Below, piece by piece: positions 37,069 to 45,470 of a stretch of DNA of 64,000 nucleotides. Each line of letters begins with the position of its first letter. Position 1 is the first letter of the stretch. The stretch is taken from NCBI RefSeq assembly GCF_005144585.1, contig NZ_SSMQ01000027.1, positions 1 through 64,000 on the forward strand, read 5' to 3'. The stretch comes from Polyangium fumosum. GTDB lineage: Bacteria > Myxococcota_A > Polyangia > Polyangiales > Polyangiaceae. The notes under the pieces are model-generated. The model was not told where the DNA came from, ran no database searches, and was given only the letters and a program-made list of their open reading frames with translations. The translations under genes were made by a program, and so were the position numbers.

Positions 37069-39138
37069 ATGCGGCAAAAAAGCCCCATTTCGATCGCCTG
37101 GTTTTCGGCGCTTGCCTCCGCGGCGGCCCTGTCATGGTTCGGCCTAGCGGGCTGCCAGCGCGACGGCGCGAAGGGGAGCGAGGCGTCGCCGGCCCCGAGC
37201 GGCGCGGCGAGCGCGGCGCCGGCGTCCGACAAGAAGAAGGCGCGCGCCCGTGGGCCGGACCTGCATGACGATCGCTTCGACGCGAAGATCGCCGAGAACC
37301 TGCCGAAGGTGCCGGACCCGAAGATCATCGGCCCCGATAACCCCGGCGCGCCCCTCGACAACCAGGTCTTTCGGGATCGCGTGCTCGGCTTCGCGAGAAA
37401 GATCGCGGCGATTGAAAAGGAAGGGGAGAGCGTCGCGTGTGACATCCCCGTGACGTCCTCGAAACAATTTCGCGCGGTCGTGTGGGGGTATCGCGAAGGC
37501 GTGCAGGTGGCGCGCGGGGAATCCTCGGATGCGTCGCTCTGCGTGGCGCTCAAGGAAGCCACGCGGCGCGCCGTGGCGGCGGGCGGCGGGACGAAAGACG
37601 CGCTCGGCACGACGCGGCTCGCCATCGAGCTGCCGGACCACGGCATGTCGATCCTCGAACACGGGGACAAGGGGCTCGAGCTCGATCACGGCCTCGTCCC
37701 GCTCCGATCGTTCGACAAAGCGCTGCTCACGAAGCGCATCGACGAGGGGCAGGCGTATCTCCTGCGCGTGCTCGACGCCGAGCACAAGGGGGCGCACAAG
37801 TACTATTACGCCCCGGCCGACACCTTCGAGCCCGAGCTCCACACCATTTACACGGCCTCGACGGGCTTCACGCTGCTCAAGCTCCACGCGATGAAGAAGG
37901 ACAAGGGCCTGCTCGACCAGACGAAGAAAGCGGCCGAATTCCTCCTTTCGATGCAGAGCCGCGACGAGCGCGACCACACCGCGGGCGGGTTCTTCTACAC
38001 GCTCGACCTCAAGCGCGGCAAACCCGAGCGAAAGCTGGTCGTCGGCACGGCATCGAAGACGGTCTTCACGTTGCTCGAGCTGCACGCGCTGACGAAGGAA
38101 ACGAAGTACATGGATGCCGCGCGCAAAGCCGGGGATTGGCTCATTTCGATGCAGCTCCCCACGGGCGCGGTGCGCGCGTCGTTGAGCCAGCACGAGGGCG
38201 GGCCCTGGTCCGTGCAGGCGAAGGAGTCGACGCTTTATACCGGGCAGGTCCTCTCGGCGCTCTCGCGCTTGCACCGCGCGACGAAGGACACGAAGTACCT
38301 CGACGCCGCCGCGACGACGGCGATGTTCCTCGCGCAGAAGGTCGAAAAGAACGGCTGCTACGTCGGCGACGAGTACCGCAAGCCGAACCCGATCTCGAGC
38401 TCGTGGCTCGTCCTCTCGCTGCTCGATTTCGCCAAGTCCACCGGCGACAAACGCATCGAGGACCTGGTCTTCCGTTGCTCGCGTGATCTGCTCGGGCGGC
38501 AGTGGAAGCGGCCCGAGGACGCCTACCGGCACGGGCGCTGGAAGGGCTCGCTTTCGAGCAGCGGCACGGGCTGGCTCGCCGAGGTCATGAGCGAGGTGTT
38601 CATGTTCTGCCGGGACAAGGGCAAGGAGAACTGCGACGGCTACAAGGACGCCGTGGTCGCCGCCGTCCGGCAGATCATGCAATACACCTACGGCCCCGAG
38701 AACGATTTCGTGGTGAAGAACCCGAAGGCCGCCGCGGGCGGCGTGTTCTGGAGCGTGCGGGAACGGTACGTCCGGACAGACTCGGTTTGTCACGCGATGA
38801 ACGCGTACATCAACATCCTGCCGTTCCTCGCGGACGGCGCGCTGCTCGAGCTGCCCGAGATGCCGCTCTCGCAGCGGCTCGCCTTCGACGCCGATGCCGA
38901 CGACAAGAACGCCGAAGCCGAGGATCGGGCCGGCGGCGGCGAGGGCGAGGCCGAGGACGAGGCGCCGATGTCCCGCGCCGAGGACCCGAACGAAGAGGGC
39001 GTGAGGAAAGGCCCGCGCCGGGGGCCGCTGAACGGAAAGCCGGAGGAAGGGCCGAGGCCACGTTTGCCCAAGGGGCTCCGGCCCCCGGGCCCCCGGGGCC
39101 CGAGGCCGCCGGGGCCGCCGCCGGAAATGCAGCAATAA
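37069..39138 (+). CDS. Lipoprotein with alpha/alpha-barrel (six-hairpin) fold
   Basis: A 689-residue protein. Lipobox LAGC lies near residue 27, followed by an Ala/Pro/Lys linker. From about 230 to 580 there are repeated helix pairs with short conserved turns (TASTGFTLLKLHAM, AAEFLLSMQ, TASKTVFTLLELHAL, AGDWLISMQ, YTGQVLSALSRLH), the layout of six-hairpin glycosidase or epimerase-like barrels. The C-terminal 80 residues are acidic, then Pro/Arg/Gly-rich low complexity. A glycan-active enzyme is possible, but no catalytic residues are assigned. It is divergent from the beta-propeller gene; its stop (TAA) abuts the next gene's stop. Confidence 0.75.
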   Translation: MRQKSPISIAWFSALASAAALSWFGLAGCQRDGAKGSEASPAPSGAASAAPASDKKKARARGPDLHDDRFDAKIAENLPKVPDPKIIGPDNPGAPLDNQVFRDRVLGFARKIAAIEKEGESVACDIPVTSSKQFRAVVWGYREGVQVARGESSDASLCVALKEATRRAVAAGGGTKDALGTTRLAIELPDHGMSILEHGDKGLELDHGLVPLRSFDKALLTKRIDEGQAYLLRVLDAEHKGAHKYYYAPADTFEPELHTIYTASTGFTLLKLHAMKKDKGLLDQTKKAAEFLLSMQSRDERDHTAGGFFYTLDLKRGKPERKLVVGTASKTVFTLLELHALTKETKYMDAARKAGDWLISMQLPTGAVRASLSQHEGGPWSVQAKESTLYTGQVLSALSRLHRATKDTKYLDAAATTAMFLAQKVEKNGCYVGDEYRKPNPISSSWLVLSLLDFAKSTGDKRIEDLVFRCSRDLLGRQWKRPEDAYRHGRWKGSLSSSGTGWLAEVMSEVFMFCRDKGKENCDGYKDAVVAAVRQIMQYTYGPENDFVVKNPKAAAGGVFWSVRERYVRTDSVCHAMNAYINILPFLADGALLELPEMPLSQRLAFDADADDKNAEAEDRAGGGEGEAEDEAPMSRAEDPNEEGVRKGPRRGPLNGKPEEGPRPRLPKGLRPPGPRGPRPPGPPPEMQQ

Positions 39139-40359
39139 TCAGAAAATCTCGGGGCAATACGGGTGGCGCGGGGCGACGAACATCCGATCGGCGCGTTCGA
39201 GCGCGCCTTCGGTCCTGGCCTCGACGCCGCCGACCTCCGCGAGGCGGGAGAACGAAAATCCCCCGAGGTACGCCGAGCCGAGCGCTGCGGCCGAGACCCG
39301 CAAATCACAAGGCTCCTCGGTCCGCGCCGCGCGCGAGGTGCCCGCGTCGAGCCGATATCGACCCGTGTTCCACGGGCAGAAGGGATCGTCGACCTCGATC
39401 ACGATCGTGCCCTCCGCGCCATACCTGCGCGCCGCGAGCGCCGCGGGTACGTCCACGAGGCGGACCCACACCGAGTCGTACGTGCGGTAATGCATCCGCC
39501 GCGGCTCGGCGAGCAAGAGGAAGAGCGGGTGATCCGGGGGCAAACACGTGGCGTTGATCCGCGTCGCGAGGTCGATGTCGCAGAGGTACCGCCACACGGC
39601 GCGCGTGCCCGCGGGCGTCGCGCCCATCGCCTCCTGCACCGTCACGACCGTGGTCGGGATCTGCGGCTCCACGTGTTCGAGGCGGACGCGATAAAGCGCA
39701 TATCCCTCGTCGCGGCCGTCGATCTGAAACACCACGCGCTGCAGCGGCCCCGATCCGGCCCGCATCGACTCCGCGTCGAGCAGCCTCCGCGTGCTCCACC
39801 ACATGGGCGAGCGCGAGGGCATGCACGGCGCGGCGCGGCGCGCGCGCTCGTAGATCGGCGGGATCCGCTCGTGCGCCTCTTCCTCGGTCACGAAGCGCGC
39901 CTCGAAAGGAACGGGCGAGCCCACGAATGCGGAGCGATCACGCTCGATCGACACGTCGCCCGCGAAGGCCGCGAGTCCATACCCGAAACGGCCGTAGATC
40001 GACGCCTCGGTCGCCCATAACGCCGCGAGGGGCTGCCCGCGCTCCCGCGCGTCCGCGAACTGCCGCTCGATGAGCTTGCGCAGGATGCCTTGCCTCCGGT
40101 GCGTCGGGATCACCGAAACCATCGTCAGGCCCGAGGTCGGGACCGTACCGCCGCCCGGCGTGGTGAAGTCGAAGGCGAACGCCCCGGCGCTGCCGACGAT
40201 CGTGCTCCCGTCATAGGCCCCGATCCGCGTGACGAGCTCCGTCAGTTTTCGGGATCGTTCCGTGCGCTCCGGGGAGGGCGCGAGACCAAAAGCAGTCCGG
40301 ATGGGGTGGGCAAACTCGTCCGCATGCTCGGGGCTGAGGAGGCGAATCTCGATGGACAT
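39139..40359 (-). CDS. Eis-type GNAT acetyltransferase
   Basis: A 406-residue protein, the usual size of the Eis group. The N-terminal GNAT domain has the acetyl-CoA motif VSVIPTHRRQGILRKL (about 80-97) and YGRFGYGLA. A central second GNAT-like region and a C-terminal sterol-carrier-like domain follow, ending in a free aromatic C-terminus as Eis enzymes do. Eis proteins acetylate amines of aminoglycosides or proteins. Self-resistance or metabolite modification is possible. It is divergent from lon. Confidence 0.87.
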   Translation of the reverse strand: MSIEIRLLSPEHADEFAHPIRTAFGLAPSPERTERSRKLTELVTRIGAYDGSTIVGSAGAFAFDFTTPGGGTVPTSGLTMVSVIPTHRRQGILRKLIERQFADARERGQPLAALWATEASIYGRFGYGLAAFAGDVSIERDRSAFVGSPVPFEARFVTEEEAHERIPPIYERARRAAPCMPSRSPMWWSTRRLLDAESMRAGSGPLQRVVFQIDGRDEGYALYRVRLEHVEPQIPTTVVTVQEAMGATPAGTRAVWRYLCDIDLATRINATCLPPDHPLFLLLAEPRRMHYRTYDSVWVRLVDVPAALAARRYGAEGTIVIEVDDPFCPWNTGRYRLDAGTSRAARTEEPCDLRVSAAALGSAYLGGFSFSRLAEVGGVEARTEGALERADRMFVAPRHPYCPEIF

Positions 40360-40484
40360 GGCGCGACGAACCCTATCACCGTCCGCCCGCGACCGCGCGC
40401 CCGGTCCGTGCTCCGCGCGGCGTACGGGCGCGCGGCGGAGGCGTGTCGGCGCGCTTCTCGGTGGACGATCGGTGACGTCCCCGA

Positions 40485-40500
40485 TGGCACGGCCCTCGCA
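40485..40500 (+). promoter_or_regulatory. Sigma54-type promoter candidate for lon
   Basis: TGGCAC, five bases, TCGCA: the -24 GG and -12 GC are exactly 10 bases apart, and only one base differs from TTGCA. Transcription would begin near 40511, leaving about 25 bases before the ATG at 40536. Confidence 0.48.
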
Positions 40501-40535
40501 GACATCGATTGGACCACCGAATCCCGGGGGAAATG

Positions 40536-42944
40536 ATGGCCGAACGGTTCACCTTGCCCGTCCTCCCGCTGCGCGACACCGTGCTGTTTCCCGGTCTCGC
40601 GACGCCGATCACCGCAGGAAGGCTGAAGACCCTGCGAGCGGTCGAGATAGCGCTGCGCGCCGACGGGGAGGACAAGCGCGTCTTCGCCGTCGCCCAGCGT
40701 GACACCTCCGAGGAGCCGACGGAGAGCAGTCTGTTCGCGGTCGGCGTGATCGGGCGGATCGCCCAGGTCCAGCGGCTGGGGACGGGGCTCTCGCTCGTCT
40801 TGCAGTGCGAGCGCCGTGCCACGGCGCTGCGTTATGTCACCGAGGACGGGATCCTGCGCGCCGCTTGTGTGGAGCTCGCGGATCTGCCTCGGCGCCCGGG
40901 CGAGGAGGCGGTCGTGCTCGCGCTCGCCCGTGAGGTGCGCGAGCGGGCGATCGAGTACGGCAAGCGCCGCGGGGCGCCGAAAGAGGCGCTCGAGCAGTTC
41001 CTCGGCGGCGTGGAGGACCCGAGCGCGCTCGCGAATCACGTCGCGTTTTACCTCGACCTCCCGGTGGCCGAGAAACAAGGGCTTTTGGAGACGCTCCGGA
41101 CCGTCGAGCGGCTGCGCGCGCTCACCGTGCATTTGCACCGGCAGATCGGGATCGCCGAGACGCAGGAGAAAATCCGGACGACGGTGCAGGAGGAGCTCGG
41201 CGAGCGGCAGCGCGAGCTTTACCTGCGCGAGCAGCTCAAGGCGATCCAGAAAGAGCTCGGCGAGGAGGACGAGGCGGGCATCGCGGATCGGCTGGAGAAG
41301 AAGATCGACGCGGCGGACCTGCCGATCGAGGTGCGCGAGGAGGTGCGCCGCGAGCTCGGGCGGCTGCGGCGGATGAGCCGCGAGACCTCGCCCGAGGCGC
41401 AGGTCGTGACGAGCTGGCTCGAATGGGTCGGCGATTTGCCGTGGAGTCGGCGGACGGACGACCACGTCGATCTCGAAATGGCGCGACGGATCCTCGACGA
41501 GGACCATTACGGCCTCGGCGACGTGAAGGACCGGGTGCTCGAGCTGCTCAGCGTGATCAAATTGCGCCTGAAGGGACAGATCTCGGCGCCCGAGCGGGCG
41601 CAGCGGGCCGCGCGCGGGCCGATCCTGCTCTTCCTCGGGCCGCCCGGCACGGGAAAGACGAGCATCGCGGAGAGCATTGCGCGGGCGATGGGGCGCAAAT
41701 ACATCCGCGTCTCGCTCGGCGGCGCGCGCGACGAGGCCGACATTCGCGGGCACCGGCGCACGTACGTCGGCGCGATGCCGGGCCGCATCCTCCAGGGCAT
41801 GCGGCGCGTGGGCTCGAAAAACCCCGTCTTCACACTGGACGAGATCGACAAACTCGGCGTCTCGTACCAGGGTGATCCGGCGGCGGCGCTTCTCGAGGTG
41901 CTCGATCCGGCGCAAAACGTGACGTTCGTCGACCATTACCTGGGTTTGCCCTTCGATCTCTCGGAGGTGCTCTTCGTGTGCACCGCGAACCTGCGCGAGG
42001 GCATCCCCGCGCCGCTGCTCGATCGCATGGAGACGATCACGTTCCCCGGATACACGGAGATCGAAAAGCTCGAGATCGCTCGTCGATACCTCTTGCCGCG
42101 GCAGCAGCGCGAGTGCGCGCTCGAAGAGGAGCAGCTCGTGGTGTCGGACGTGGCGCTGCTCGACATCATCACGAGCTACACGCACGAGGCGGGCGTGCGG
42201 CAGCTCGAACGGGCCATCGGCTCCCTGGCGCGGAAAGCGGCCCATCGGATTGCGACGGGCGCGGCGCAGCGGGTGCGGGTCGACACGGTGGCGGACGTCC
42301 GCGCGCTCCTCCGGCGCCCGCGGATGCGGCCCACGACCGCGCTCGATCGAGACGAGCTCGGCGTCGCCACGGGCATGTATTACACGCAGGAGGGGGGCGA
42401 CATCATGCACGTCGAGGCGAGCATCGTGCCCGGCAAGGGCGAGCTCGTGCTGACGGGGCAGCTCGGCGACGTCATGAAAGAGAGCGGGCGCGCGGCGCTC
42501 ACGTATGCGCGCGAGCACGGCGCGGCGCTCGGCGTGCCGCGCGAGCGGCTGGAGGGGCGGGACATCCACGTCCACGTGCCCGCCGGCGCGATTCCAAAGG
42601 ACGGGCCGAGCGCGGGCGTGACGATGGCGACGGCGATCGTGTCGGCGCTCTCGGGCAAACGGGTCCGGCGGGACGTCGCGATGACCGGGGAAATCACGCT
42701 GCGCGGGCGGGTCTTGCCGATCGGCGGCGTGAAGGAAAAGGTGCTCGGCGCGCACCGGGCGGGCATTCCCGAGATCATCCTGCCGCGGGACAACGAGGCC
42801 GAGCTCGAAGATCTCCCGGAGGAGGTGCTGCGGTCGCTGCATTTCCACTTCGTCGAGACGCTCGACGAGGTGCTCGCGATTGCGCTGCGCGCGGCGCCTG
42901 CGGCGGCCTGGCCGGTGGAGGTGGAGACGCCGCGGGCGGCGTGA
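40536..42944 (+). CDS. lon: ATP-dependent protease Lon
   Basis: An 802-residue cytosolic AAA+ protease. It has the N-terminal substrate domain (TLPVLPLRDTVLFPG), Walker A GPPGTGKT (368-375), Walker B FTLDEIDKLG, and a protease domain with Ser692 in KDGPSAG and Lys735 in GGVKEK, the same 43-residue spacing as in E. coli Lon. It degrades misfolded and regulatory proteins; myxobacteria have two Lon paralogues with roles in growth and development. The start could also be the ATG 3 bases earlier; GGGGG fits 40536 better. The next gene is convergent after 3 bp. Confidence 0.97.
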   Translation: MAERFTLPVLPLRDTVLFPGLATPITAGRLKTLRAVEIALRADGEDKRVFAVAQRDTSEEPTESSLFAVGVIGRIAQVQRLGTGLSLVLQCERRATALRYVTEDGILRAACVELADLPRRPGEEAVVLALAREVRERAIEYGKRRGAPKEALEQFLGGVEDPSALANHVAFYLDLPVAEKQGLLETLRTVERLRALTVHLHRQIGIAETQEKIRTTVQEELGERQRELYLREQLKAIQKELGEEDEAGIADRLEKKIDAADLPIEVREEVRRELGRLRRMSRETSPEAQVVTSWLEWVGDLPWSRRTDDHVDLEMARRILDEDHYGLGDVKDRVLELLSVIKLRLKGQISAPERAQRAARGPILLFLGPPGTGKTSIAESIARAMGRKYIRVSLGGARDEADIRGHRRTYVGAMPGRILQGMRRVGSKNPVFTLDEIDKLGVSYQGDPAAALLEVLDPAQNVTFVDHYLGLPFDLSEVLFVCTANLREGIPAPLLDRMETITFPGYTEIEKLEIARRYLLPRQQRECALEEEQLVVSDVALLDIITSYTHEAGVRQLERAIGSLARKAAHRIATGAAQRVRVDTVADVRALLRRPRMRPTTALDRDELGVATGMYYTQEGGDIMHVEASIVPGKGELVLTGQLGDVMKESGRAALTYAREHGAALGVPRERLEGRDIHVHVPAGAIPKDGPSAGVTMATAIVSALSGKRVRRDVAMTGEITLRGRVLPIGGVKEKVLGAHRAGIPEIILPRDNEAELEDLPEEVLRSLHFHFVETLDEVLAIALRAAPAAAWPVEVETPRAA

Positions 42945-42947
42945 TTC

Positions 42948-43550
42948 TCACTCGTGCTCGTTCGACACGAAGACCTGCGTGGAGAAGCGGAACTGACCCG
43001 TGGGGGCTTCGCGCGTGCCGGTCAGGGTCAAGATGCTCGTGGACGCGTCGCCGTCGAGGTCGCCCACGGCGGCGATCTCGACGCCCGTGGTGCCGGGGTC
43101 GGGCCCGCCGAGGGGCGGTCCGAGATAGGCCTGACCCACGGAATACCGATACTGGTAATACGTGGGGTCATCGAGGCCGAAGCGGACGCAGCGCCAGCAA
43201 CACTGGTCGAAGTCCTTGCCGTTCAAGTTCTCGGGCTGGTATTTCCGGGCCGCGGGGACGCTCTGCGGCGTGACGCAGAGCATGGTGCCGCCGCATTCGG
43301 GGCACCAGGTCGTGAGGCTCGACTCCGAGAGGCCGCCGAGGGGGAGGACCTCGCTCTTCACCGAGCGTTCGGTGAGCATCGCAATGGCACGTGCAATGGC
43401 GCCGATGGTCTGCTTGGCCTCGCCGACCTTCGCCGCGGCGAGATAACGCCGCACGCCGAAGATGGCGAGGGATGCCAGGACGCCGACGATGGCGACCACG
43501 ATCATCAGCTCGACCAGGGTGAAGCCTCGCCCTTCCCTCCGCCGCTTCAT
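42948..43550 (-). CDS. Type IV pilin-like protein with extra cysteines
   Basis: A 200-residue prepilin. A short basic leader is cut at Gly9/Phe10 (GRG|FTLVELMIVVAIVGVLASLAIFG), with Glu5 of the mature protein present. The globular part contains WCPECGG and CCWRC, so a disulfide pair or metal site is likely, unlike the major myxobacterial PilA. It could be a minor pilin, a pseudopilin of a type II secretion system, or the local PilA. No assembly genes are nearby. GGGGAG lies upstream of the ATG, and a sigma54-type promoter candidate precedes it. Confidence 0.85.
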   Translation of the reverse strand: MKRRREGRGFTLVELMIVVAIVGVLASLAIFGVRRYLAAAKVGEAKQTIGAIARAIAMLTERSVKSEVLPLGGLSESSLTTWCPECGGTMLCVTPQSVPAARKYQPENLNGKDFDQCCWRCVRFGLDDPTYYQYRYSVGQAYLGPPLGGPDPGTTGVEIAAVGDLDGDASTSILTLTGTREAPTGQFRFSTQVFVSNEHE

Positions 43551-43580
43551 GTTCTTCGCTCCCCTGGGGAGCGCGCGACA

Positions 43581-43596
43581 AGCACGTGACGTGCCA
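43581..43596 (-). promoter_or_regulatory. Sigma54-type promoter candidate for the pilin-like gene
   Basis: Reading leftward: TGGCAC, five bases, GTGC, with GG and GC exactly 10 bases apart. The RNA would start near 43571, about 20 bases before the ATG. Sigma54 control of pilA is established in Myxococcus xanthus. Confidence 0.48.
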
Positions 43597-43739
43597 TGCA
43601 CGCATCGCTCTGGATCCTGGGCTTCGATGCCAAAATGCGGAGCGGAGGGCCGGCGTATGCCGGGATGCGTCAAGGTTCCGGTGACGAAAATCGTCACTCC
43701 GTGGTCGCGGGGGTGCCCTTTTCCGTCAGGGGGAAAGGG

Positions 43740-44600
43740 TCATTTCGGATCGGTCGCGATACACTCGCCTTCGCCGCGGAAATGCCCCACGGTGCGGGAC
43801 AGGTCCGTGACGAACGCGCCGAGGTCGTTCACGTCGACCGCGCCCGTGCCATAGGCGCCGTCGGCGGGATCGATGTCCACGAGTTTTTTTGCGGTGAGCT
43901 CGGCGAGCGTGATTTCGCCGTCGTTGTCCGTGTCGGCCGAGGCGAGGGCGTTGAAGCGCAGCTTCGCGTTCGGCGATTGCAGGTCGTCGTAGAACAGGTG
44001 ATCGCCGTGGATCGTGATCTCGACGTTGTCGGTGCCGCCGTTCGTGACGAGGACCCCGTGCGTCTCGCGGCCGTCCTTCTCGCCCTTGCATTCGGCGTAC
44101 ATCGTGGGCACGCCGAAGCCCCAGCGGAACGTCTTTTTCACGGCGCCCTGCGTGGCCTCGCCCTCGGCCCAGATGGCGTATTTGCCTTGCTTCATCGCGT
44201 CGAGGTCGGCCGCGGTCGCGCCGTCGCCGAGCTCGGTATCGCCCGCCGCGGGGCGAATCTCGAAGCTCACCTTCGTCCAGGGCTTGGGCTCGAGATTCGC
44301 GAACGTGGCGAGCGGCTTGACCCCCGGGGCTACGTGATCGACGAGCTTCGTGGTGGTGACCTCGAGGCCAGGAGCGTTGGAATCGTCGGCGATGCGCACG
44401 CCGCCGAGGACGACGAGAAACTTCGAGAATTTGATCGCCCAGCCGTCTTCGAATGCGGACGCGGGGATCTCCTCCTCGATGTACCCCTCGCCCCAGGTCG
44501 TGAACACCACGTCCCCCGTGCCCGCGGTCTCGTCGGCGCCGCAGCCGGCGAGGAGCGCGGCGGCGAGGCAAAGGTGCGTGATGCCAAACAGAGTCTTCAT
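43740..44600 (-). CDS. Lipoprotein with EF-hand-like loop (TonB-receptor operon)
   Basis: A 286-residue lipoprotein with lipobox LLAGC. A beta-rich body is followed by one EF-hand-like loop, DTDNDGEITLAELT, near residue 235 and Asp-rich turns after it. The start at 44600 has GAGGAGA 7 bases before it. It is the third gene after the TonB-dependent receptor, with an 11-bp gap, so it is probably a surface partner of the same uptake system. No substrate clue. Confidence 0.78.
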   Translation of the reverse strand: MKTLFGITHLCLAAALLAGCGADETAGTGDVVFTTWGEGYIEEEIPASAFEDGWAIKFSKFLVVLGGVRIADDSNAPGLEVTTTKLVDHVAPGVKPLATFANLEPKPWTKVSFEIRPAAGDTELGDGATAADLDAMKQGKYAIWAEGEATQGAVKKTFRWGFGVPTMYAECKGEKDGRETHGVLVTNGGTDNVEITIHGDHLFYDDLQSPNAKLRFNALASADTDNDGEITLAELTAKKLVDIDPADGAYGTGAVDVNDLGAFVTDLSRTVGHFRGEGECIATDPK

Positions 44601-44611
44601 GTGTTTTCTCC

Positions 44612-45457
44612 TCAAGGTGTCGAATAGTCGAAGGTCACAGCGGCCCCTTTTTTGAAGCCGCGCGTGATCGCACGGAAGGCCACGCCGTCCCGCGGCAGGA
44701 CCACGGGCGAACCGTCCGTGCTCTCCGGAACCGCGTCGAATTCGGCCTGATCGAGCCATACGCTCGGCGCGACGTGGATCGTGATGGTCCCGTCGTTTTG
44801 CACGTCGGGCGCGCCTTCGAAGGCGCACCCTTCGAGGCGCGGCTCGCCATAGGCGTCGAGGACGTCGGCAGCGTCGGCCTCGACACGGAAGATTCGCGTC
44901 AGCGTGTCCTTTTGCGCCTCGCCTTCGAGCACGACGACGTGCCCCGCGAGCGTGTCCTTCGCATCGCCCACGGGCGCGGGCTCGTAGGAGAAGCGCCCGG
45001 AGCGATAGAGGCCCGTCACGCCGTCGCCGGGCGGGAGGTCCGCGGGGCCTTGCGCGAGGTCGACCGAGGACGAGACGAGCACCTGCCCCATCGCGTCGCC
45101 GGCCTGGTAATGGCCGGGGTGCGCGTGGGCCAGGCCGAGGCCGAGGAATCGCGCGAAGCGGTCGCGTGGGGGCAGAGGCGCGGCGGAGGCCGAGAAGATC
45201 GGCGCGCCATTGAAGTAATAGAGAGGGCCGACGGAGACGGCGGCGAGCGAGAGGCGGATCGACCAACCGTAGGCATTGACGAACGGCGCGTCGATCCCGT
45301 CGTCGGCGACGATACGCGTCTGCAAAGCGACGCGCTTGCCGCTCGTGGTCTCGGCGGGTCCGCAGGCGGAGGCGAGCGCGCCCGCGGCGAGGGAGAGGCC
45401 GACCAGGAAAACACCGGCGGCGGAGGAGAGACCCATACGAACCATCGAGCGCTTCAT
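44612..45457 (-). CDS. Lipoprotein of unknown function (TonB-receptor operon)
   Basis: A 281-residue lipoprotein; the signal ends LASAC near residue 32. It has one His cluster (AHAHPGHYQAGD) that might bind a metal. The rest is beta-rich, with no family I recognise. Spacing is 13 bp after the receptor gene and 11 bp before the next lipoprotein, which indicates one operon. Confidence 0.75.
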   Translation of the reverse strand: MKRSMVRMGLSSAAGVFLVGLSLAAGALASACGPAETTSGKRVALQTRIVADDGIDAPFVNAYGWSIRLSLAAVSVGPLYYFNGAPIFSASAAPLPPRDRFARFLGLGLAHAHPGHYQAGDAMGQVLVSSSVDLAQGPADLPPGDGVTGLYRSGRFSYEPAPVGDAKDTLAGHVVVLEGEAQKDTLTRIFRVEADAADVLDAYGEPRLEGCAFEGAPDVQNDGTITIHVAPSVWLDQAEFDAVPESTDGSPVVLPRDGVAFRAITRGFKKGAAVTFDYSTP

Positions 45458-45470
45458 CTGTTGCTCGCTG

